A stretch of 64,000 bases of DNA from contig JAGMWG010000001.1 of the NCBI GenBank assembly GCA_020744225.1, positions 682,001 through 746,000 of the forward strand, read 5' to 3'. Below the pieces are notes generated by a model. It ran no database searches, was not told the origin of the DNA, and saw only the letters and a program-made list of their open reading frames with translations. Both the position numbers and the translations under genes were made by a program. The stretch comes from Paraphoma chrysanthemicola. Taxonomy: Eukaryota; Ascomycota; Dothideomycetes; Pleosporales; Phaeosphaeriaceae. Below are positions 33,421-43,574 of the stretch, piece after piece (the first letter of the stretch is position 1; each line of letters opens with the position of its first letter).

Positions 33421-34603
33421 CGTCGTTGCGGATACAGAGGCGCTATATTGATCGCAGGGCGAAAAGGGGATGGGGTATTGGTTTGTCCTAGACTAGGGCT
33501 GGGTCTTGAAGTAGATAGGCTTTGGTGGGGCTGGGAGGAAAGACGTGGCTTAGGTGCATGCAGCTCAGCCCCCGCACAGCCATCGTCACCAAGACATCGA
33601 ACCAGCCTTCAAGGCAGCTCGCTTCCTGGACAGGCCTTCTGTCACAGTTTTGTGCACTATGTTTGAGTTGCTTACAACGGAGTTCGTGTATCTCTTTCAA
33701 AGCTACGTATAACGCATCAGCCTGCTGGACGAAGAGCGCCTTCACAGGGGTTGGGAACCACACGGCAACGTTTACGAGTAGTGTTCTTGAAGATGTCGCG
33801 GCGCAGATCTCTTGCTTTTTGTCTGTTCTTAGAGCTGCAGCGAGAAAGGTGGTGACAACTGGGTCAAAGCTGAACCTTGACATTCTAAGATGTCGAGTCT
33901 CTTGTAATCATGCGTTTTGGAAATGCTCAGTCATCTTAAATTTGCGCCGGGTCTATCACAAGATCTACGGACGGCAAGCTTTAGCTTGTGGGCTTGTCAA
34001 ACGACGATGCTGTATAAATTCATTGACCCGCGAAAGAAAGTCTTTGTTCGGCCTACGTTTTATCTGAATGCATCCTATCCAATAAAGAAAAGCTCTCGGG
34101 TTTGTGCTTAATAAGCTCATTGTTGTCCAAACACGAATTTTCGCGCACAATCCGGTGCGAACGAACTCGGTGTGCTGACCATGCCATATCGGAGAGGTGT
34201 AGCATAGCTTGTGAAGGTCATATGGGTGTTCGAAGCCATCGTGTAGCTTTGCCTCAAGGTACAACTTTACGCAGACAAGCATCGTCGGACTAAGGGGTGA
34301 TGCATAACGGAGAGATGGGGTCGACAGCACCTAGCCCTCGGCGGAGTGCCCTTTGCGTCTAGGATATTTGGGCGAACATAAACCCAAACATGGGAATTCC
34401 CCTTAGTGCCGCTTGCAGTCCGAATCTTCTTTCGTAGAGTATGTGCGGGGCGGACAAAAACACTTGTCCTGTGCCGGAGCAGTAGATGCGTAGCATTTAC
34501 GTTTCGGTCACGCTGTCTCCAACCGAATTTGAATAACTTGCATTTCTGCTCAAAGCACTTCGAGGTTGAAGAGAATGAGTTGGATCTTTGGTGGTCGACT
34601 TGC
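33421..34603. other. Intergenic between the AAA gene and gene A
   Basis: 1.2 kb. A 131-codon minus-strand frame (33488-33883) begins M-S-R-F-S-F-D-P-V-V and is moderately protein-like, but it covers the AAA gene's upstream region and matches nothing I know. No other feature. Confidence 0.4.
33557..33576. repeat. 20-bp word upstream of the AAA gene
   Basis: Contains atgcagctcagcccccgc; all 20 bp are identical to 35986-36005. It lies 137 bp upstream of the AAA start codon. Confidence 0.8.
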
Positions 34604-35782
34604 TCAAAGGGAGGGCACTATGCCAGTATTCCGACGGACGCTGAGCATATAGTTCCGTAGGATGCCGCGGAACTGCTGCTCGGGGACCTTCAAGAGTTGG
34701 GCCTTCACCTGGGCATCCAGATCCGGAGGCAACATACACATACGGACATGTCTAGTCAACGGCTGGTTGGAATGTATGGCTGCCCTTGCTCTCTGTTGCG
34801 CCTCTAGTAGCAGAGCGTTTACTTGCTGCGGAGAATTAATGTGGCCTATTCGATGAGAGCGAGTCTTCTCGGGCTTAGTAAGATCACACCTGCACTGTAG
34901 CTTGAACCCCATCTTGCAATCGCGGCAAGTGCGCATCACGGTACTCGGTTTGATAACGTTCTTCTCCCAGCGAAGCAAGGGCCGTTCAAATTTACCATGC
35001 TTGGGTCCAGGTCGCGAGGCCATCTCCTGCTCGTTGAACGCCATCCAGTCTGAGTGCGTTTTCGGTGACATGGGCTGCTCGGGAGCGCTGGGGGGAAAGA
35101 CGGCACCGGGCCTGACGTTGCTGTGCATGGGCAACCCATGATATTGCATCTGTTGCGGGTAAGGCACGTATGGCGTTACTCCAAGACCACCAGCACTTGA
35201 CGGGTTTATTGGCTTGGAGGTAGTCGGCGTCTGTAAGTCAGGGCTGAGAGCTGATGGCCACGGCTGTTGGCCATAGTTTGCGACGTGTTCGAGTGGCAGA
35301 CGGGCGAACAGTTTGTTGCTCGGCTCCGTGGAGGAGGAGTCGTTGCCGCTGGGGTTGAACACGGCACTAACATTAACAGGAGCGGTGTCCGTCCAGATCG
35401 AGGTATTCGGCGAACTAATACCCTGGGCGCTTGTAGTGGGAGACATCAACAACGGCGTATCAAGGATGTTGGACGAGAGTGTGGTGTCATCATCGAAATC
35501 GAAGCTGGACAAATCTCGCTCTGTAAGTGCAAGCTGAATATCCATGCCTCTTGTCGCTTGTCTACATTTGAGTGGGCGGCTCGATCGGCCTTGAAGCGCT
35601 GCGTATTTCATTCTGCAGGGCGCTCCGATCGCTTTCGTCGCATCCTCTGAAATGGTGTAACTGATTCGACATGTCGCAAGTCTAGGTGTCCAACCAACGG
35701 ATTGTAAATGCGGCTTTCGGGCTGTCCGCGTTGACATCTGCTTCGCGCTGTTGCGTGTCGGGCGACGACGTTGTCCGTACAT
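34604..35782 (-). CDS. Array gene A: YTxSxD-motif protein with cysteine cluster, 392 aa
   Basis: Single open frame. The shared motif lies near the N-terminus here (R-I-S-Y-T-I-S-E-D-A-T, then C-R-M-K-Y-A-A-L-Q, about residues 39-67), whereas in the other members it is central or C-terminal. A Ser/Pro-rich, acidic middle follows (D-L-S-S-F-D-F-D-D-D), resembling an activation region. Near residue 290 there is a cysteine cluster, C-R-D-C-K-M-G-F-K-L-Q-C-R-C, which could bind zinc. The C-terminus is basic and helical. No family is known to me. The inverted order of motif and module suggests that the 3' end of an older motif gene was fused to a different gene. A second ATG (M-D-I-Q-L-A-L, near residue 80) would give a protein without the motif. 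Confidence 0.65.
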   Translation of the reverse strand: MYGQRRRPTRNSAKQMSTRTARKPHLQSVGWTPRLATCRISYTISEDATKAIGAPCRMKYAALQGRSSRPLKCRQATRGMDIQLALTERDLSSFDFDDDTTLSSNILDTPLLMSPTTSAQGISSPNTSIWTDTAPVNVSAVFNPSGNDSSSTEPSNKLFARLPLEHVANYGQQPWPSALSPDLQTPTTSKPINPSSAGGLGVTPYVPYPQQMQYHGLPMHSNVRPGAVFPPSAPEQPMSPKTHSDWMAFNEQEMASRPGPKHGKFERPLLRWEKNVIKPSTVMRTCRDCKMGFKLQCRCDLTKPEKTRSHRIGHINSPQQVNALLLEAQQRARAAIHSNQPLTRHVRMCMLPPDLDAQVKAQLLKVPEQQFRGILRNYMLSVRRNTGIVPSL

Positions 35783-35985
35783 CTCGAGCCTTCCAAGGGT
35801 GCTTTCTGAAGCAATGCAGGATAGTTTCGTGACTAGTGGTGCATCATCGCGATATCCGAAGCAGCGTAATTTATGCGCTGAGGTATGTCATGGGTGGGGA
35901 AAGCGGGCGGACGTAGACGTGTTTGCGGGTTATAAAGTAGGGTGCGCCTGCCGCGGCGGCGGGCAGCCTGATGCGGCGGAGCACT

Positions 35986-36005
35986 CATGCAGCTCAGCCC
36001 CCGCA
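35986..36005. repeat. 20-bp word upstream of gene A
   Basis: Identical to 33557-33576, 204 bp upstream of gene A's start. Beyond it the two regions are only loosely alike (gtcacc occurs shortly after in both). Confidence 0.8.
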
Positions 36006-36127
36006 TCGCCTCCAGTCACCGAGTAATGACGACTAGCTTCTCTGACCGATCATGCCCTCTAGATACCAGCTAGATATGTGTCGTAGTAGTTTCAGCCTGA
36101 TCTTTTGGCAATTGTTGATCGCCAACC

Positions 36128-36712
36128 TCATGCTCCAAACCGACAGACTGCTCGTACCGCGACTCTGCACCCGAGCGCCTGAAACAGCGCGCGACACCGT
36201 GTATCGTCGTCCTTTGTAGTGTCTTCAGATACAGTATATTTCACTTTGCCTACCATCATATTGGAACGTCGCGGTTGTTGGATTGCTCCATGGGACATTT
36301 CCCGGTAGCCACGATTGCTTCGGCCATTGGCGTCTTTGAATGAGGGAGCTTGCGAGTCACTGGCTGTCAAGTCACCCTCGCTAGAATCTGATGCCAGCGC
36401 GAGTCGCCGCCAACTCGACTGTCTCTTCTGCACGCGAGCGCTGGCTTTATGACGCGGGCCTCGTTTCGGTCGCCTGCCACGCTTGCCCTGGAAATCTGTC
36501 ATCCCAACTGCACCTGCGATCCCGTCATTTGTGCTCTTTTGAGGTTCACGTAATTTGCGCAAAGCTTCTTCCACGTCTCTATGATCCACGACGACACCGC
36601 TGTCTGAACAGCGGGCCTTTGCACGCAGCTCGGAGCAGAGATTGTCGATGTCGATAGTGCCGTCCTTGAAGTCAGCGCGATTGGCTAACTTGTCCCTGAA
36701 TATGCTCAGCAT
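36128..36712 (-). CDS. Array gene B: YTxSxD-motif protein with AT-hook-like patch, 194 aa
   Basis: Open frame from the ATG at 36712. The N-terminal part is helical (I-D-N-L-C-S-E-L-R-A-K, D-V-E-E-A-L-R-K-L). A basic patch, K-R-G-R-R-P-K-R-G-P-R-H-K, resembles an AT-hook (R-G-R-P core with one residue inserted). The shared motif V-K-Y-T-V-S-E-D-T-T, then C-R-A-L-F-Q-A-L-G, ends near the C-terminus. The gene may be longer: a minus-strand frame from 37105 to 36731 ends with protein-like sequence (S-S-L-D-I-S-V-E-A-R-N-M-T-A-K-T-F) and could be a 5' exon, joined by a short intron near 36720. That extension is not certain. Confidence 0.6.
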   Translation of the reverse strand: MLSIFRDKLANRADFKDGTIDIDNLCSELRAKARCSDSGVVVDHRDVEEALRKLREPQKSTNDGIAGAVGMTDFQGKRGRRPKRGPRHKASARVQKRQSSWRRLALASDSSEGDLTASDSQAPSFKDANGRSNRGYREMSHGAIQQPRRSNMMVGKVKYTVSEDTTKDDDTRCRALFQALGCRVAVRAVCRFGA

Positions 36713-37105
36713 AAGATTACTAGCATCTCCTCAAGGGCTAACGAACCAGATCGCATGGCAATTCAGCATCGTGTCCGTTTCGGCCACTAATCGCTCTTGC
36801 TGGATTGCCCATAAGCTATCAAAGGTCTTTGCAGTCATGTTTCTAGCCTCTACGCTAATATCGAGGGAGCTTCTAGTGGTTGGAGCATGTTGCTGTTCGT
36901 GTTCAAGCATATCCTCGGCGTGAGTCTGCTCACCCGATTGCTGTTTGGCGTGATCATTACTGTGGACACTACAGGCAAAGTCCACGAGCACTGTCTTCTG
37001 GATCACCGAATGACCAGATTGCGCTTTCGCAGCGCATGAAACGATAGCAGATTTGTAATACAGACACCGGCAGACCGAATAGCGCTGGACAACTTGGTAA
37101 CACAT

Positions 37106-38238
37106 TGGAAGCCGACCTCTTGGATGCTACCGATGTAGCGCGGTACGTCGGTAAATCTGGCCTCTTATTCTGCCTCGATAAGGGGTTCCTCAGCTTATGC
37201 GGCTACTCGGTTGTCACGAAGATCGTGGGTATCATTTCTCCTCTCTGGTGTTTGGTGGTGGTGGGAGAGTTGATGGGTTGTTATTGAAAACTCCCTGGAA
37301 AGACGCGTAGCGAAAGAGGGATGGCGCAGTCTCGATGCTCAGCCACGCTCACCGGCATCCGCAACCTCAAGCACAGAATCTTCACCATATCCCCGGCGTC
37401 AATTCTCAAATTCGACTGGGAGCACTAGACCAGCTATGCTCTCACTGCTGCCTCATGCATACACCAGTCTTTTCAGCAAGCACTTCCCGGTATCTATGCT
37501 ACTCTGATCGAGAATTACTGGAATAGATTCAAGGGCCTGTGTTGGGCAGCACAAAATTTGATACTGCTCTAGGCGTTCATATCAGAGTTGGCGATGAAGG
37601 TTTGAAAGCTAGGTGAGGATCATGCTCAGACAGTGGACCGGAAATTGTTGTGAGAAAGGCGAACGTAGAAACCAACCTGCACTCGAACGAACTAAGGACC
37701 TAAACCATATACTACATAGTGACGGTGTAATTCCATTCACTTGCATGTAGATACTCCAAGCGAGAAGAGAAGCAAGGAACAAGCCGAATGATCAAATCAG
37801 AACGCTAGAGACGCGGGTAGCGCCATCAACGATTGCTCAGAACGTCGTGTTCATATGCGCTTCTCCTTATTCTGTTCTCTCAGACGCGCGATATTACTTC
37901 GTCGTTTCTCTGCATTCCAAACTGTTTCTGAATTGTCGGGATTTGAACCGTTCTTGCCTCGTATAACCCAGCAGGCCAATCACCCGGTGGCGAGCGACAG
38001 TTACCCTCAGCTGACGGTACAGATTTTGGTGGCTCATAGGGACAAGATTCGCTTCGAAGTGTCATTGTCTTGCCGGGCGCGGCTCGCTTTGATGGCATTC
38101 TTCTGGCACAGTATTTCTCCATGTCATTGATTGTGCTTTTTGTCTTACAGACATGCGGAGCCTAGACTGCGTAGTGGAACCAATTACCTCGTGATCGTTG
38201 TTAGACGAGACAGTGTGCGCCTTTGACAATATATCTCG
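37106..38238. other. Intergenic between genes B and C
   Basis: 1.1 kb, no supported gene. A tRNA-like word (minus strand ggttcaaatccc near 37950) was checked and rejected. Confidence 0.45.
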
Positions 38239-39663
38239 TCAGAAATTTTGACAAGTTTTGCTCTTGAGTACTTGAAGACGTGTTCGTGCGACCCGACTGG
38301 CGGTGTTGTCTTCAGACACGGTGTACATAAATCGCCTACAAGGTCGCTTGCTTAGGGGCGCTTCCTGCATCGTAGCTCCGAATAGGCGTTTTGGAGTGCC
38401 TGGCGATTTGGTAGCATCATCAGATCGGACGAGTTGACGTTTAGTCCCATGTCTTAGCGAGCTTTCACCCTGTGCCTCTAATAGCTCGACTGCGTTCTTG
38501 GGGACTGCGCCGAATGTCGATGTTCTGACTGTTTTACCATTGATCTCCACCTCTGAATTTGACATATTGGCATTGGATGACAGATTTCTTGAAGGCGTTT
38601 CAGGAAGCAGCGGTGGCTCTTCGCTATCGCGCCAACGCGGAGGATGACATGTCGCCATGTGCTCTCTCACCTGACCTTCACTAAGTGCAAAACTCCGGCC
38701 TTTTGAGCCTCTATCAGGTTTCTTGCTCCTCGAACATCCAATGTAAGGGCAGAAGAATTTCTTGCCACCGTACGTTCGCATGAGCATCCAATCAGCTTGC
38801 GTTGTTCGATGTTCCGGGTTTGGAGGCCGTCGAGAAGACTGTCTGTTGCCCTCCTTTAGCTGCTCTCCTTGCTGCTGTGCGTTTCTTTGTTGGAACGGCT
38901 CAGGCGATAGGGAAAGACTTCCAGAAGCAGGGCCATGTGGTTTGAAGTCAGGTCTACTTGATTCAATCAGGCTATCGCCCAATGCGATACTCGTGGGGGA
39001 GTTTGTGCTTCCCCATTGGTTGTATGCCCTTATTGAGTTTTTAGAATCTCTGAACCCATTGAGAGGAGGGCATCCTCTGTTTTGCTGCATTGCACTGCCT
39101 TGCGAGGGCGTGAATGATTCTGAACTGCTGCCGAGACCTGAGAACATGCGACCAATTTCGCTCTTTGTATCATAAGCCTCACTTGTCGCTAACGACTGCA
39201 CTTGAGCAAATGAAAGAGCGAATTGTTCCTTGTGTATAGCATGGCGTGAATCTTCTTGATACCCAGAAGGAGCCGGCTGGATGGTAGAAGAAGCATAAGG
39301 AAAATTGTTGGGATCGAGCAACGGTGGTGTGAATCTCCGGGTCCGGTCGCTTCCGCGCAGCATCGGGCCCTGCTCTTTGATGTCGTCATGGCCATCATTT
39401 CGAGATAATTTGGACTTCTCTTGCTGTCCACGCGACCTCTCATTACGCAACGGCACAGGTGGCATACGCGTACCATAATCAGAAGATCTATGAAACATGG
39501 AGTTGGGACTCGGTTTTGCGATCCTTCTAGGGTCAAAGCCAGCGTCCATCGGAGAAGTCGCGTTTCGCTACTGCCCTTCACGACGTTCACTAGCAGTCGA
39601 GTCTTCGATGCGACGCGGAGAAGGTAAAGGTGGGACCTCGTTGCGTGCTCTAGTCGAAATCAT
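38239..39663 (-). pseudogene. Array gene C: YTxSxD-motif protein with zinc-finger-like segment, one internal stop
   Basis: From the ATG at 39663 the frame reads the module shared with D and E (N-E-V-P-P-L-P-S-P-R-R-I-E-D) and meets TAG at 39568-39570, codon 32. The same frame then continues, still homologous to D (S-P-M-D-A-G-F), for 436 codons from the internal ATG at 39549 to the stop at 38239. It includes F-F-C-P-Y-I-G-C ... H-M-A-T-C-H, a C2H2/C2HC-like zinc finger, and the motif at the very end (F-M-Y-T-V-S-E-D-N-T). Either it starts at the internal ATG and is still expressed, or it is a single-nonsense pseudogene. The aligned codon is TGG in D and CAG in E, so one transition explains the stop. 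I cannot exclude a short intron removing it. Confidence 0.6.
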
Positions 39664-39764
39664 GGCAGATACTCCAGCGAGGGCTTCGATGTTCTTCGTC
39701 GATTGCGGGTGTTCTGAATGTGCGTGAGGTGTGTCGGGGGCTGAGAACAAGCAATATCGTCTTG

Positions 39765-39812
39765 GCGCTGCGAGTGAGTTCAAACACAGCCCCAAGTCCT
39801 CCTAACCGCGCC
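39765..39812. repeat. Conserved 5' block of the array, copy at gene C
   Basis: Contains cttggcgc and aaacacagccccaagtcctcct followed by ccgcgccac. It lies about 100-150 bp upstream of gene C's start on the minus strand. Counterparts lie upstream of D, E and F. Confidence 0.75.
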
Positions 39813-41137
39813 ACCTCGCCTGTGTGACTGCTGCACCTTCGTGCCGCGCCTAGCATTGGTTCACACGTCTATTTAATTTACTACACGCGTTGCTGCTACA
39901 CTGTGCTCGGGTGTGGATGATGAGAGAAAACCTTTTGCGACGGTTTCTGTCGCATGTTACTATATTCACGTTGCTGGCGGAGTCGGGCTAGAGGATTAAT
40001 ACAGGACGCCTCCGTCCTTCGTATGGCCTGATGAGTAACGAGGTGCGCTTGAAATTTCTCTTAGGTAGCTCTAACATGTGCTGTACCCTTAAATATCGTG
40101 GATATAGGCAGAAGTCGTGAAACAAGTGTAGTAGTGATCGGTTGGTGCGGGTTGCAGCCAGAAGCGGCTGAGCAATCACGCACTCCCCTCCAGCTCCGAC
40201 TCTCTCGAATGTTTCTATTACTCCCAGCCAACCTACTTCCTTGCGGTGTAGCATACTCTTAGCGTTAAGCCTCTCTGGCTAGGAAATACATCTGCAAGCT
40301 TAATGACTATCTTATTCGACGAGAGATTTGGAACCTTGCTTCAGGATTATTGCAGAGGCGCACAGAGTGAGACCACCACCTTTGATAAGCTTCACACTGC
40401 ATGTTACAGTTTCCAACATCTCCTTCGGTCAATACGAAAGTCCATTTATCGTACTGACGCCGAACTATTGCTACTAGTCACTGCATCAGTATCCCGAAGG
40501 CTTACTGTAACCGAAAGCTAACATTCCTACGAAGCCTCGTGCATCAAGGGCCCTTCGAGAGCGAAACCCAATTTCGGCTTTTTGGAATGTGCTGCTGGTA
40601 ATTGGACCAGTGCTTTAAGAGACAGATGTAGTGCTCTTAGTCAGGACTTCAAGATCATATTATAGAGTGCATATCGTGAATTTGGATCGCATACGCCACG
40701 TAGGGCAATATCAAGGCCGCGGAGCATTCGGGCAATAGTGGATGCTGGGTAAGAATGAATGGTTCGTAAGGTCTCAGCATTTGGAGTGATAGTACCTAGC
40801 TCCTTGTGTCGTTCGCGGGGTGCTCGTGATTTCGGCTCGTTCGGCTACAGCCCGTATGACCGGTAAGCAGTCGTTGTTGTAGGAATAGAAATGCTGTCTG
40901 CTGCCGATTGTCGTGTAACGTAACACCCCTGCATGTGGTCATTCATCGATAGTAACCGGAATAGCGGTGTTCACGGATGTCACGCATGCTTGGCTCGCGG
41001 ACCTCAATGGCGTAGTGCTCTGGGCTCCGCCGCCTGGCCATCTCTTCCTCATAAAGCGTACCGCGCTTAAGGTTGGCTGTGTTGTTGATCTCCGAATGAA
41101 CGCGCTTCGACTGGGGCCAATCGACGATTTCACCAGA
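39813..41137. other. Spacer between genes C and D, holding the first duplicated block
   Basis: 1.3 kb with no intact gene. The left third includes the tandem-duplicated block listed separately. The remainder, 40300-41137, shows nothing recognisable. Confidence 0.45.
40003..40299. repeat. Duplicated spacer block, copy 1
   Basis: About 297 bp that align along their whole length to 43022-43312, by eye roughly 65-70% identical (for example ccgtccttcg-atggcct, ggtgcgggt-gcag, the atgtttctattactcccagcc region). On the minus strand a frame aligns residue by residue with the other copy (H-R-K-E-V-G-W-L-G-V-I-E, H-L-F-H-D-F), suggesting a decayed coding sequence. A TAG interrupts this copy near its left-hand start. 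Confidence 0.7.
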
Positions 41138-42325
41138 TCATGGCCGTAATTTCTTTGTCTTTTCTGGCTCCTGTGAGACGTGGACGGAATGTGATCGCGG
41201 AAATGATGAGGCGAGCAAAGATGAAATACGCTGTCTCTTTGGCGTCGTGGAGTTGGATTGGCGTCGTGCTTCCTCATCCCGCGCAATTCTCTCTTCCTCT
41301 TCCTGCCTTAAACGTTCTTCCTCCGCTTCCAATTTCGCCCTCAAGGCGGCCTGAAGTCGTTCGCGGCGTTCTTGTCGTCGAGCTTCTTGTTCGTCCTGTA
41401 TTATAGCTGCTACCTTGGCGACCAAGCGCTCCTTCTCGGCACGACGCTCGCCTTGAAGTACCGTGAATCTTGTCCTGATGGGCACCTTTTCGACCGCCAT
41501 GGCATTATTCGAAATGATGCTCTTCGAAACCCCGTTGGCTATACCTTGCTTTTGCCGAAGTGCTATGAATTGTGCTTTAGAGTGCTGTGCTGTCTCTACA
41601 GTACTGTCTTGTGAGATTGTGTACTGAACCCTCTTCTTCGAGACACGATTGCTATGGCGATCGGGATCCCGGATCTTGAAGGAGTATTTGGCAGGAGCAC
41701 CCGAGTGTTGCACATCCTCTTCAGCGTTATTGGGAATCTTTCTCCCTATTGGCGGATGGTAGGAGCGATAACTGCGCCGGCCTAGTTGGCCAACAACAAA
41801 TGATGCCTTAGGATCCTGCGCTGGAAGCATTGAAGGCAGTGGAAGCATTGGATCAATCGGAGAAGAATGGTCTGACCATGGATGCGACTTGGGGTCTGGC
41901 TTGGCGGCCGCTAAGGGTTGTGTGATCCCATGCTGCGGCGTCAAGCGTGCCATTCGCTGATTTTGCACGTACGCTTCAGCAGCAGCTGCCTCTGATGTCG
42001 CGAGATGTGGAAGTTGTCTTCCAAATGAAGTTCTTTCTTCTTCTTTTCTGCTTTGTGGCGCTTGAGGCGCATGGACAGCCGTGAAGCCTCCATTTGTAAC
42101 CCGTATAGACCCCAACGGCTGCCGCGCCTGCGAACTGCTGTTATCTCCATACAGACTGGAGCCAGGTCTGGCGGTTGCGAGCCGGTTGCCGCCAAAGCCT
42201 GTGTCTATCGGTGAGTTCGTGTTGGCCCATTGCCAGCCGGGATCCTGACCAGCCCGGAGGTCTTCGATGTGACGCGGCGGAGGCAAGGGCGGCGGGACCT
42301 CTTCGCGGGCTCTTGGGATGGCCAT
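41138..42325 (-). CDS. Array gene D: YTxSxD-motif coiled-coil protein, 395 aa
   Basis: Intact single frame, so the best candidate for a functional member. The N-terminus is the module shared with C and E (E-E-V-P-P-P-L-P-P-P-R-H-I-E-D, G-Q-D-P-G-W-Q-W-A-N-T-N-S-P). The middle is Pro/Ser-rich. The shared motif is N-R-V-S-K-K-R-V-Q-Y-T-I-S-Q-D-S-T, then F-I-A-L-R-Q-K-Q, near residue 230. After it comes a second similar phrase (R-T-R-F-T-V-L-Q-G-E-R) and a highly charged coiled coil of about 70 residues (R-L-Q-A-A-L-R-A-K-L-E-A-E-E-E-R-L). A basic tail (K-R-Q-R-I) may act as a nuclear signal. It could form dimers through the coiled coil (inference). Confidence 0.7.
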   Translation of the reverse strand: MAIPRAREEVPPPLPPPRHIEDLRAGQDPGWQWANTNSPIDTGFGGNRLATARPGSSLYGDNSSSQARQPLGSIRVTNGGFTAVHAPQAPQSRKEEERTSFGRQLPHLATSEAAAAEAYVQNQRMARLTPQHGITQPLAAAKPDPKSHPWSDHSSPIDPMLPLPSMLPAQDPKASFVVGQLGRRSYRSYHPPIGRKIPNNAEEDVQHSGAPAKYSFKIRDPDRHSNRVSKKRVQYTISQDSTVETAQHSKAQFIALRQKQGIANGVSKSIISNNAMAVEKVPIRTRFTVLQGERRAEKERLVAKVAAIIQDEQEARRQERRERLQAALRAKLEAEEERLRQEEEERIARDEEARRQSNSTTPKRQRISSLLASSFPRSHSVHVSQEPEKTKKLRP

Positions 42326-42454
42326 GGTAACGGCGGGGCTAGGCTGAGCGGGTCGGTGGTGTGGCAGCGAGTAGCGATGGATTCATATACCCGAATGCTC
42401 GGGGCAGTACTTGTGGCGAACATCGTAGGATCAGCGATCGGTGATGCTGCTGGG

Positions 42455-42505
42455 CACCCGCAACTGACACAGCTTCAAAGTGTATTATCGCCTGCGAGGC
42501 TTCTT
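42455..42505. repeat. Conserved 5' block, copy at gene D
   Basis: The most divergent copy: ctgacacagcttcaaagtg followed by cgcctgcg. It aligns best with the copy at gene E. It lies about 140 bp upstream of D's start. Confidence 0.55.
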
Positions 42506-43574
42506 AGGTTGCCATAGCCGACACCAAGGCGTGACCTCTCATTGGTAGTTCAAAAAGCTCTCTGATTGGCTCAAGAAAATCGAGTAGGCAACCTGATATT
42601 GGTTGCAAAGTCTCGAACATGCAGTCCTGGTTGCATTGTCATTTGTTTTTGTAGCAATTGTGACTTAAGTAGCTTCTGGCCTATTGTGCAGCAGGAAATT
42701 GGGCATGTAAATGAATTCAGAGCACGCTGTCCTATGTATCGTCGATTCTTGGCAGCTAATTCTGGAAAGCTACTTTCACCCCATTGCGTCGCAATTTCGC
42801 TCGGTGAAGACAGCACCAGCGGAAGCAGCTTTATGACAAGTAGCAGCTCCGACTCCAACCAGGATATGAAAACAGAATAGACTACCATCTGGCGTAGCCC
42901 GGGGAAACCAGACATCTTCTTCACGCCCAAACTCCGCTTTCCGACAGGCCTCGGCCTCGCTTGCATTATGAAGATTTCTTTGATTTGATGACTGCACGTT
43001 TGTCGACTGATCGGGCTGCGGAGGAACATCCGTCCTTCGCATGGCCTTATGAATAACCACATTCGTTCGACGTCCCTTATGTAGCTCGGCTGTGGGCCAT
43101 ACCTTTAACATCTCGTAGGCATAAGCGAGGTCGTGGTACAAGTGTGGTGCGGGTCGCAGCGAGTAGCAGTCAGTATTGGCTGAGTACTTACGCAACTTTG
43201 CCCTGGCTCCAGCCCCATCGGTTGCTTCTATTATAGCCAGTCACCCCAATCCTTTGTGCCGTGGAATAATTTCAACGTCAAGCCCCTCTAATAAGAATAG
43301 CCACTTGCATACTTTACGACCGTCCCGTCTCCTTCGATCCAATACTGAGAAATGTACGTCCAAGAGATGGCCGATGTACATGATGTAGAGATACCACACA
43401 AAATGCGCTTCGTAATAGCCGACTTTTCCCCAAATATTTCGACCAAGCCCAAGACGGTCATATAGATGAAAAGCCACTGTACCTTGTTGCCACCTGACGC
43501 CAACACACCATGCAATCGGATTATTTGGCAATTCAGCGATTGTTTCATCCAACCCAATGACTGGTCGTCCTGAT
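42506..43574. other. Spacer between genes D and E, with a degenerate ORF
   Basis: On the minus strand a frame from 43597 to 43241 (P-V-I-G-L-D-E-T-I-A-E-L-P-N-N-P) ends in TGA and the same frame continues to about 42776 (H-L-Y-H-D-L-A-Y-A-Y-E-M-L). Read through the stop, it would be about 260 residues. No family is recognised. The right part overlaps the second duplicated block. Confidence 0.45.
43022..43312. repeat. Duplicated spacer block, copy 2
   Basis: Aligns with 40003-40299, about 3,020 bp apart. In the aligned minus-strand reading, this copy has TGA where copy 1 has TGG (G-L-G-stop-L against E-V-G-W-L), while copy 1 has its own stop elsewhere. The two copies are decaying independently. 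Confidence 0.7.

Noticed and set aside
33488..33883. 131-codon minus-strand open frame upstream of the AAA gene
   Set aside because: Somewhat protein-like but no family, and it overlaps the presumed AAA promoter including the shared 20-bp word.
37900..37990. tRNA-like B box (minus-strand ggttcaaatccc)
   Set aside because: The A-box-like word is too close, the T-stem has a C-C mismatch and the acceptor strands do not pair.
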